From DAOSVX01 sp964616495 (lineage in GTDB: Bacteria > Bacillota_I > Bacilli_A > RF39 > UBA660), in assembly GCA_964616495.1 (NCBI GenBank), contig CAZTRF010000031.1, forward strand, positions 1 to 10,804: 10,804 nucleotides of DNA, in the 5' to 3' direction. The translations under genes were made by a program, and so were the position numbers. Positions 1-5,611 of the stretch are shown here, piece by piece (the stretch's first letter is position 1; the number at the start of each line of letters is the position of its first letter). Below the pieces are notes generated by a model. That model was given only the letters and a program-made list of their open reading frames with translations, searched no databases and had not been told where the DNA came from.

Positions 1-21
1 ATAAAATAGAGGGAGAAAGCG

Positions 22-2094
22 ATGCATAAAAAGTATATAACTAGACAAGATGATTTAAAGGACTGCGGTCCAGCGTGTATTAATTCTCTACTTAAATATT
101 ACAAAGGATATGTTCCACTAGAAACAATTAGAAAGGATACGTGTATAACTAAAAATGGAACTACTGCTTATCATTTGATAGTGGCCTTAGAAAAGTATGG
201 TTTTAAAGCCATCGGCTTAAAATATGAACAAAATGTTAATATTTTAAAGGAAATAGCGTTGCCGGCAATAGTTCATTTAAGTTTAGAAAGCTTTGAACAT
301 TTTGTAGTATTATATAAAATTGATAGACAAAAGCAAACTGTTTTAATTATGGATCCAGCAGTAGGCTATAAAACTTTATCAATTGAAGAGTTTTTAAAAT
401 TATGGACAAGAATTCTTATTCAGGCTACTCCGGTAAAAAAAATAGTTCTTAAAGAAAAACCAAAATCTATATTTAAATTATTTATTAATCTTTTTTTACA
501 AGAAAAAAGATTAGTATTCAAATTAGTGATTTCGAGTCTATTATTAATAATATTTAATATTTTTACTAGTTTTTATATAGAAATTGTTTTAGGTGATTAT
601 AATCAAAAGACCTCTCTACCTTTAAAAATAATAATTGTTTTTTTGATTTTTACCTTTTTAAAAATACTATTAAATTATATAAGAAATAATTTGGAAAACA
701 GTCTAAATAAAAACATTGATAATAAAATAGTTGTTCCATTTATAAAACATACTTTTTATCTTCCTCTTAGCTATATTAAAAGTAAAACATCTGGAGAAAT
801 AATGACTCGAATTAATGAGTTATATAGTATTAAAGATTTATTTTCTAAAATTTTTATAACCATTATTTTAGATTTCTTAATTGTAATAATATCTTTAATA
901 ACCATTTTTAAAATTAGTAATATTCTATTTTTGGCTCTTTTGGTAGTTTTATTACTTGATTTTATAATTGCCCTCTTATCTAATAAAAAGCTTAATAAAC
1001 AGTTAATTGCAGTTATTGAAAGTGAAACCTGTTTTAATAGTTTATTAACTGAAGATTTAGAAGGAATAGAAACTATAAAAAACGATAATGGTATAGCTAA
1101 CATATTAGAAAAAATAAATAAACGGTTTAATCAAAAGCAAGGTGATAGTTTTTTACTTAATAAGTTTTTAAATAAAATTGAAGGGTTTAAAAGTATTGTA
1201 GAAGAAATAGGGCTGTTTATAATTTCAACTATTAGTATAGTTTTAGTGATTAATAATAAATTAGATATATTGCAAATGATTACTTTTAATAGCTTAATGT
1301 ATTATCTTTTTGATCCATTTAGAAATATTATTGGTTTATTACCAGAATTGAGCTATATAAAGGCCTTTTTTAATAAAATAAGTGAATATATATCTATTGA
1401 AGAAGAAAAAAACCATAATGGGTTAAAAGACTTTATTACAGGAGAAATTTCTTTTAAAAAGATTTCTTTCTCATATGATAAATATCATTATTTATTTAAT
1501 AATTTAAATTTTTCTATTAAGAAAAATGAACATATTATGTTAAAAGGACCAAGTGGTTGCGGTAAAAGTACTATTTGTAAAATTTTATATCGATTATATG
1601 ATCTGGATAAAGGAAATATTTTTATTAATAATAAAGATATAAAACAATACTCCATTGATAGTATTAGAAATAATATTATGTATTTATCACAAAACCAAAA
1701 AATATTTACAACAACTATTTTAGACAATATTCTTTTTAATAGAAAAGTTGATAAAAATACTTTAAATTTAGTTTTAAAAATATGTCGAATAGAACAATTG
1801 TTAAAAAATAAACCTTTAGGTTTATTAACCAACTTAGATGAAGGAGAATTTAGTATTTCAGGGGGAGAAAAGCAGAGAATTGTATTAGCAAGAAGTTTAT
1901 TAAAAAAATCTGAAATTTTAATTTTTGATGAGGCTTTGTCTCAGGTTGAAGATTATTTGGAAACGTTAATTATTAAAGATATTCTTAAATATTTTAAGAA
2001 CAAAACCATTATTTATATAAGTCATCGCCATAAAGATAAATTATTTGATCGAGTAATTGATATAACCAAAAGAGCTACGAAAGGGTTAAAATAA
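22..2094 (+). CDS. Peptidase C39-containing ABC exporter for double-glycine-leader peptides (bacteriocin exporter/processing type)
   Basis: A 690-aa one-chain exporter predicted to cut leader peptides after Gly-Gly and pump the mature peptide across the cytoplasmic membrane. The N-terminal C39 protease (about residues 1-135) shows Gln9 (oxyanion hole), catalytic Cys15 in DCGPAC, His93 and Asp111, with spacing like the ComA/LctT family. Hydrophobic helices follow at about 165-190, 202-220, 275-320 and 395-440. The C-terminal ATPase has Walker A GPSGCGKST (509-517), Q-loop Gln557, signature SISGGE (611-616), Walker B ILIFDE (632-637) and H-loop His668. The signature is ISGGE instead of LSGGQ, and the D-loop reads SQVED instead of SALD. 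SD AGAGGGAG (8-15) precedes the ATG. Its stop overlaps the start of a GG-leader peptide gene, which identifies the likely cargo. Length is slightly below the usual 700-720. Upstream context is cut off by the window edge. Confidence 0.95.
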   Translation: MHKKYITRQDDLKDCGPACINSLLKYYKGYVPLETIRKDTCITKNGTTAYHLIVALEKYGFKAIGLKYEQNVNILKEIALPAIVHLSLESFEHFVVLYKIDRQKQTVLIMDPAVGYKTLSIEEFLKLWTRILIQATPVKKIVLKEKPKSIFKLFINLFLQEKRLVFKLVISSLLLIIFNIFTSFYIEIVLGDYNQKTSLPLKIIIVFLIFTFLKILLNYIRNNLENSLNKNIDNKIVVPFIKHTFYLPLSYIKSKTSGEIMTRINELYSIKDLFSKIFITIILDFLIVIISLITIFKISNILFLALLVVLLLDFIIALLSNKKLNKQLIAVIESETCFNSLLTEDLEGIETIKNDNGIANILEKINKRFNQKQGDSFLLNKFLNKIEGFKSIVEEIGLFIISTISIVLVINNKLDILQMITFNSLMYYLFDPFRNIIGLLPELSYIKAFFNKISEYISIEEEKNHNGLKDFITGEISFKKISFSYDKYHYLFNNLNFSIKKNEHIMLKGPSGCGKSTICKILYRLYDLDKGNIFINNKDIKQYSIDSIRNNIMYLSQNQKIFTTTILDNILFNRKVDKNTLNLVLKICRIEQLLKNKPLGLLTNLDEGEFSISGGEKQRIVLARSLLKKSEILIFDEALSQVEDYLETLIIKDILKYFKNKTIIYISHRHKDKLFDRVIDITKRATKGLK

Positions 2095-2264
2095 TGAAAA
2101 AATTAAAAAATGAAGAACTAATTAATATTAATGGTGGAGCAATTCAATGGTCATTATATGCTCTTATTGGAGCAGCTATAACTTTTATAGTTGGAGTAGT
2201 TGATGGAATTGTAAGACCAATTAATTGTTATCGTAAGAAAAGAGGCGCATTAACATTAAGTTAA
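2094..2264 (+). CDS. Double-glycine-leader peptide precursor 1 (putative class IIb bacteriocin peptide)
   Basis: A 56-aa ORF whose ATG overlaps the exporter stop codon (TAATG). SD GAAAGGG (2079-2085) lies 8 nt upstream, so translation is probably coupled. The leader MKKLKNEELININGG fits the GG-leader consensus exactly: Leu at -12, Glu at -8, Leu at -7, Ile at -4, Gly at -2 and -1. Cleavage after residue 15 would leave a 41-residue core. The core has an aromatic start (QWSLY), a small-residue-rich hydrophobic stretch with a GxxxG motif (GVVDG, residues 34-38), then a Pro, one Cys (Cys45) and a basic cluster YRKKRG. This resembles a pore-forming class IIb peptide (family knowledge). Neither activity nor partner is shown by sequence alone. 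A signalling peptide is the main alternative. Confidence 0.85.
   Translation: MKKLKNEELININGGAIQWSLYALIGAAITFIVGVVDGIVRPINCYRKKRGALTLS
2241..2257 (+). promoter_or_regulatory. Shine-Dalgarno and rare ATT initiation site of precursor 2
   Basis: AGAGG at 2241-2245, inside the KKRG codons of precursor 1, is followed 9 nt later by ATT (2255-2257). The other in-frame ATT at 2249 lies only 3 nt from the SD and would add two residues. The site lies upstream of the precursor 1 stop, so initiation by ribosomes finishing precursor 1 is plausible. Confidence 0.5.
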
Positions 2265-2416
2265 AAAAACAAGAGTTAATAAAAATAAATGGTGGAGGAA
2301 TTACTGGATCTTTATTAAATGGTATTTCTAAAACTTTAAATTCAATATTAACGGTAGGACGTGCTTTAGGGAGCGCTATTAGAAGAATTTTTGAAAAAAA
2401 GTTTTGTAATTTGTAA
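2255..2416 (+). CDS. Double-glycine-leader peptide precursor 2, apparent ATT start (putative partner bacteriocin peptide)
   Basis: Overlaps precursor 1 by 10 nt in another frame. The frame opens after a TAA at 2234-2236 and has no ATG, GTG or TTG before the leader. ATT at 2255 gives a leader reading (M)KLKKQELIKINGG, again with Leu -12, Glu -8, Leu -7, Ile -4 and Gly-Gly. AGAGG (2241-2245) sits 9 nt upstream, a proper SD distance. The total is 53 aa: a 14-aa leader and a 39-aa core. The core is Gly- and Ser-rich and amphipathic, with GxxxG in GRALG, a basic SAIRR segment and a C-terminal FCNL containing one Cys. The preserved leader and clean frame argue for a working gene. Start may be a true ATT, an ATG-to-ATT mutation, or a base error. 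Confidence 0.72.
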   Translation: MKLKKQELIKINGGGITGSLLNGISKTLNSILTVGRALGSAIRRIFEKKFCNL

Positions 2417-2504
2417 AAAAAATAAATCTAACCATTTAAAAATATTTATTTGATGTTTGTATTATTGTATAGGGAAGAATACCTAAACACGGTAATATTT
2501 TAAA

Positions 2505-2528
2505 AAAAGAGGACTAGCTTCCTCTTTT
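2505..2528 (+). terminator. Hairpin terminator after the peptide-export locus
   Basis: Nine-base-pair stem AAAAGAGGA (2505-2513) with TCCTCTTTT (2520-2528) around a 6-nt loop, ending in a T-rich tract. The A run on the left arm means it could also work on the minus strand. It separates the peptide locus from the rpsU promoter. The 88 nt before it (2417-2504) contain no gene I can support. Confidence 0.8.
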
Positions 2529-2542
2529 ATTTAAAACTAATA

Positions 2543-2571
2543 TTGAAAAATAAAATAAATAGTGGTATAAT
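2543..2571 (+). promoter_or_regulatory. SigA-type promoter of rpsU
   Basis: TTGAAA (2543-2548), a 17-nt spacer, and TATAAT (2566-2571) preceded by an extended -10 TG (2563-2564). It is close to consensus, as expected for a ribosomal protein gene, and leaves a short leader before the SD at 2590-2596. Confidence 0.88.
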
Positions 2572-2601
2572 CGTTTCGTAAATTGTGAAGGGAGGGAAAT
2601 T

Positions 2602-2787
2602 ATGACTAAAGTCGAGGTAAGAAATGGTAATATTGATGGCGCTTTAAAACGCTTTAAAGTTCAAGTAGCACGTAGTGGTGTCCCTTCAGAATTAAAGAAA
2701 AGAAAGCATTATGAAAAACCTGGTGTAAAAAAACGTAACGAAAAGAAAGAACAAATAAGAAATGCTAAGAAACATAGTAGATATTAA
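2602..2787 (+). CDS. rpsU: 30S ribosomal protein S21 (bS21)
   Basis: A 61-aa basic protein of the small ribosomal subunit, located near the anti-SD end of 16S rRNA and involved in initiation. The bS21 pattern is clear: Gly-Asn-Ile-Asp-Gly-Ala-Leu-Lys-Arg-Phe (residues 9-18), then SGVPSELKKRKHYEKPGVKKR, and a Lys/Arg-rich tail. The length is just over the usual 57-58. A strong SD GGGAGGG (2590-2596) lies 5 nt before the ATG. It has its own promoter and a terminator that begins at its stop codon, so it is probably expressed largely as a single gene ahead of the yqfC-glyQS block. yqeY, often next in Bacilli, is absent. Confidence 0.97.
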   Translation: MTKVEVRNGNIDGALKRFKVQVARSGVPSELKKRKHYEKPGVKKRNEKKEQIRNAKKHSRY

Positions 2788-2808
2788 GACTTATTAAAGT
2801 CTTTTTTT
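2786..2808 (+). terminator. Terminator after rpsU
   Basis: Stem AAGACTT (2786-2792) with AAGTCTT (2797-2803), loop ATTA, and a run of seven T (2802-2808). The left arm begins inside the rpsU TAA. The stem is short with three G-C pairs, so read-through into yqfC 13 nt later is likely. Confidence 0.8.
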
Positions 2809-2821
2809 CATATTATTAACT

Positions 2822-3067
2822 ATGAATATGTTCAATAATATGAAAAACCTTTTTAATGATAAGAATTATACAATTAGTTTAAGTGAAAATAAATTATATA
2901 TTTTCAATTATGAATTATTACCTAAATTTACGTCTAAAGAAATAAATATAAAATTTGAAAAAATGCTTTTAATGATTAGTGGATTTAATTTGAAGATAAT
3001 TAAAATGGAAGAAAAAGAATTACTTATTGAGGGTAACATCGTTAGTTTAAGGTTTAATAATGAATAA
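2822..3067 (+). CDS. yqfC: YqfC-like protein (YabP/YqfC sporulation family)
   Basis: An 81-aa protein. After an N-terminal stretch come LPKFTSKEINIKFEKMLL (about residues 33-50) and the paired beta-type pattern ISGFNLKII...LLIEGNIVSLRF (52-78), typical of the small YabP/YqfC family. In B. subtilis YqfC is made under sporulation control (family knowledge). It overlaps the next gene, a YqfD homologue, by 8 nt, and this pairing is the strongest support. No SD is visible before the first ATG, which is only 13 nt past the rpsU terminator T-run. ATGs at 2828 and 2840 are alternative starts but also lack an SD. Start uncertain. The homology call rests on pattern and neighbour because the family is poorly conserved. 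Confidence 0.75.
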   Translation: MNMFNNMKNLFNDKNYTISLSENKLYIFNYELLPKFTSKEINIKFEKMLLMISGFNLKIIKMEEKELLIEGNIVSLRFNNE

Positions 3068-4175
3068 ATATTTATTGGTTAAAATTAAAGGCGATTATTT
3101 AAACTTGTTTTTAAGGAAATGTCTCAATCAAAAAATTTATTTTAAAAAAATAAAATATCTTAAAAAAAATGAAATTTATTGCTATTTAAAGGCTGATGAT
3201 TATCAACTGTTAAAAAAAACGACTAGAAATATAGAATTTAAAAAAATAAAATATATTGGTTTATATTATTATTTTAATAAATTAAAGAAAAACTTATATT
3301 TATTTATATGTCTGTTTTTAGGTACTGTTTTATTATTTTTTATGTCTAATATAATGCTGGAAATAAATATTCTTCATCATGATTCTGAATTAAGACACCT
3401 TATTGCCTTAGAATTAGAAGACCACGGAATTAAGAAATTATCATATAAAAAGAGTTATCGGGAGATAGAAATAATTAAAAAAGACATTAAGGAAAAGTAT
3501 AAAGAACGAATTGAGTGGATTGAAATTGTTCCTGAAGGAATGAAATATACTGTAAGAATAGAAGAAAGAATTCTTAATTCTAAAGAAAATGGTATTAAAA
3601 GATGCCATGTAGTGGCTACTAAAGATGCCCTTATTAAAGAAATTATATCTCACAAAGGAGATCGAGTAGTTGAAATTAATGACTATGTAAAAAAAGGTGA
3701 TATTTTAATTAATGGAGATATTACCTTTAATAATGAAATAAAGTCTTCGGTGTGTGCTGATGGCAATATTTATGGAGAAGTATGGTATAGGGCTACCATT
3801 AAAATGAGTCTTAAAAAGATAAATAAAGAAATAACCGGCAAAGAAAACTATAATTTTTTAATAAATAATCATCGTATATTAAAATCACGTTTTAAAGAAT
3901 ATGATACCTTGAAAAAGAGAAAACTTTCTTTTGGGGGAGTTACTTTTTATTTAGTAAAGGAAAAAGAATTTAAGAGTACTGAAGTTAAGTTAACTGAAGA
4001 AGAAACTATTAAAGAGGCCCTAAATAAACTTGATGAAAGTTTGAAAAAGAAAAATGATGAAAAAGAGGCCATTTTATCTAAAAATGTTTTGAAAAAAGAA
4101 ACGAATGATAGTACAATAGATTTAGAAGTTTTTATAGTGGCAAAAGAGAATGTTGGAACTGTCTTAGAATATTAA
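3060..4175 (+). CDS. yqfD: YqfD family sporulation-associated membrane protein
   Basis: A 371-aa protein. It has a basic cytoplasmic N-terminal domain (1-75), one strong membrane segment (about 79-98), and a large domain beyond it. The family signature is in residues 183-222, with ATKDALIKEIISHKGD followed by VKKGDILINGDI, then ADGNIYGEVWYRATI (233-247). The C-terminal 50 residues are charged and probably helical. YqfD in B. subtilis is linked to spore formation; its biochemical role is not defined. ATG 3060 lies inside the end of yqfC, with TTTAAGG (3046-3052) 7 nt upstream, so the two are translationally linked. The usual next gene phoH is missing; a VanZ-like gene follows after 10 nt. Confidence 0.88.
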   Translation: MNKYLLVKIKGDYLNLFLRKCLNQKIYFKKIKYLKKNEIYCYLKADDYQLLKKTTRNIEFKKIKYIGLYYYFNKLKKNLYLFICLFLGTVLLFFMSNIMLEINILHHDSELRHLIALELEDHGIKKLSYKKSYREIEIIKKDIKEKYKERIEWIEIVPEGMKYTVRIEERILNSKENGIKRCHVVATKDALIKEIISHKGDRVVEINDYVKKGDILINGDITFNNEIKSSVCADGNIYGEVWYRATIKMSLKKINKEITGKENYNFLINNHRILKSRFKEYDTLKKRKLSFGGVTFYLVKEKEFKSTEVKLTEEETIKEALNKLDESLKKKNDEKEAILSKNVLKKETNDSTIDLEVFIVAKENVGTVLEY

Positions 4176-4185
4176 GGAGAAGCAA

Positions 4186-4788
4186 ATGTTAACATCAGTA
4201 ATAAAAGAAAATTGGCCTATGATAGCCGTATTAACAGTAACCTTTATTATTACTAGAATATATTATTTTAGAATCAATAACAAAGAGTTTACTCTATATA
4301 AAGAAATCCTAAGTTTGGTTTTTATTATATACTTGGTGTTACTATTTGATTTGACTATTGGATTAACTACAGGCAACGATTCTAATTTTATTCCTTTTAC
4401 TGATATTGTTAGTAATTGCTTGACGGTTAAATCCTTATTTAATAATATCTTATCTAATATTTTATTGTTTATTCCTTTTGGATATTTTATATCCAGTTAT
4501 ATAAAAGCAAAAAACATTGGTTCAATATCTATTATTTCCTTAGTGGTTTCGTCTTGCATATATCTTATTTCTTGGAAAATAAATAAAACATTTGATGTTG
4601 ATAATATTATTTTGGCAACTATTGGTGGAATAATTGGCTTTTTACTTTTTATCGCATTAGGGGCTATTAAAAAACATTTACCAGGTTTATTTCAAAGTGA
4701 CTTTTTATACAATATTATTTGTTTAGCTATTATTGTAGCAATTATTTTATATTTTTTAGGTATTATTAGTTTCGGGTGGATAAAATGA
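4186..4788 (+). CDS. VanZ family integral membrane protein
   Basis: A 200-aa polytopic protein with about six hydrophobic helices (10-27, 40-57, 88-107, 112-130, 141-160, 173-194). VanZ-family features are NFIPF (67-71), NILLFIPFGYFIS (91-103) and FDVDNIILATIGGIIGFLLF (136-155). VanZ itself gives low-level teicoplanin resistance in enterococci, but most family members have no known function, so resistance should not be inferred. The acidic/Gln segment usually found before the DVDDI block is replaced here by SWKINK (129-134). A consensus SD AAGGAGA (4174-4180) starts at the yqfD stop. Its TGA overlaps the ybeY ATG, so it is fully embedded in the operon, in the place normally held by phoH-yqfF. 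Confidence 0.88.
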   Translation: MLTSVIKENWPMIAVLTVTFIITRIYYFRINNKEFTLYKEILSLVFIIYLVLLFDLTIGLTTGNDSNFIPFTDIVSNCLTVKSLFNNILSNILLFIPFGYFISSYIKAKNIGSISIISLVVSSCIYLISWKINKTFDVDNIILATIGGIIGFLLFIALGAIKKHLPGLFQSDFLYNIICLAIIVAIILYFLGIISFGWIK

Positions 4789-5225
4789 ATGAAGTTGTTA
4801 TAAATGATTTATATGGATATAAAAGCTATAAATATTTAAATAAAGTAATTAACTACTCTTTAGATAAGTTAAATGTTGAAAATAAATCAGTTTCTATTAT
4901 TTTGGTTGATGAAAAGTATATTAAAAATATTAATAAAGAATATCGAGGTAAAGATCAAATAACCGACGTTATTTCTTTTGCATTTTTAGATAATGAAATG
5001 ATTCCAGATGAATCCTTATTGGGAGATATATACATATGCATACCTCGAATGAAAGAGCAGGCAATTAATTATGGCCATAGTGAAAAAAGAGAATTATCTT
5101 TTTTGGCTATTCATGGCATCTTACATTTATTAGGCTATGATCATATAAATGAAAAAGACGAGAAAATAATGTTTGAACTACAAGATGAAATATTAAATGA
5201 ATTAAATATTAGGAGGGAATTGTAA
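4785..5225 (+). CDS. ybeY: Endoribonuclease YbeY (rRNA maturation factor)
   Basis: A 146-aa zinc-dependent RNase acting in 16S rRNA 3' end processing and ribosome quality control. The metal motif HGILHLLGYDH (110-120) gives ligands His110, His114 and His120. YRGKDQITDVISFAF (53-67) and LLGDIYIC (78-85) are also typical. A GTG at 4776 would extend it by three residues. I prefer ATG 4785 because GGGTGG (4774-4779) then lies 5 nt upstream and the ATG overlaps the previous TGA (ATGA). Its TAA overlaps the cdd ATG. The gene sits before era as in most Bacillota, but dgkA, normally between ybeY and cdd, is missing. Confidence 0.96.
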   Translation: MNEVVINDLYGYKSYKYLNKVINYSLDKLNVENKSVSIILVDEKYIKNINKEYRGKDQITDVISFAFLDNEMIPDESLLGDIYICIPRMKEQAINYGHSEKRELSFLAIHGILHLLGYDHINEKDEKIMFELQDEILNELNIRREL

Positions 5226-5611
5226 TGGAAGAACAATTAAAAAAATTATTAGAAAACTCTTATTCTCCTTATTCAAATTTTAAAGTGGCAGCTATAGTTT
5301 TAATGAAAGATGGTTCTTTATTTAAAGGGGTTAATGTAGAAAATGCTTCTTATGGAGCTACTGTTTGTGCCGAAAGATCAGCTATTTTAGGAGCAATAAG
5401 CTTCGGCTATAAAAGACACGATTTTGAAAAGCTTTATGTTATGGTAGATAGCGACAAAATAAGTTCTTGCTGTTTTATTTGTAGACAAGTAATTAGTGAA
5501 ATGTATGAACCAGATAAAGAAATAATCTTAATGAATAAAAAAGGGAACAAAGAGAATTATAAAGTTTTAGATTTATGTCCTAAACCTTTCTTGGATGGCG
5601 ATCTATTATGA
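5225..5611 (+). CDS. cdd: Cytidine deaminase
   Basis: A 128-aa tetramer-type (short) cytidine deaminase that converts cytidine and deoxycytidine to uridine forms in pyrimidine salvage. SPYSNFKVAA (14-23) and GVNVENASYGATVCAERSAI (35-54) contain the substrate-binding Asn/Glu, zinc ligand Cys48 and catalytic Glu50. The second zinc motif is CCFICRQ (82-88), with Cys83 and Cys86 as ligands; the family form is PCGACRQ, so Pro-Cys-Gly-Ala has become Cys-Cys-Phe-Ile. SD AGGAGGG (5211-5217) precedes an ATG that shares one base with the ybeY TAA. Its TGA overlaps the era ATG (ATGA). The cdd-era pairing is conserved in Bacilli. Confidence 0.96.
   Translation: MEEQLKKLLENSYSPYSNFKVAAIVLMKDGSLFKGVNVENASYGATVCAERSAILGAISFGYKRHDFEKLYVMVDSDKISSCCFICRQVISEMYEPDKEIILMNKKGNKENYKVLDLCPKPFLDGDLL

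Noticed and set aside
771..1103. 110-codon open frame on the minus strand inside the exporter gene
   Set aside because: No SD, no recognisable domain; it is antisense to a clearly coding region and arises from AT-rich codons. The same applies to minus frames at 1488-1832, 3441-3653 and 7609-7833.
2470..2500. 5S rRNA fragment
   Set aside because: Only a vague resemblance of short blocks; no complete helices and nothing like full length. Left as an unexplained spacer.
4776..4784. GTG start for ybeY
   Set aside because: The GTG is part of the SD itself (GGGTGG) for the ATG at 4785, which overlaps the upstream TGA.
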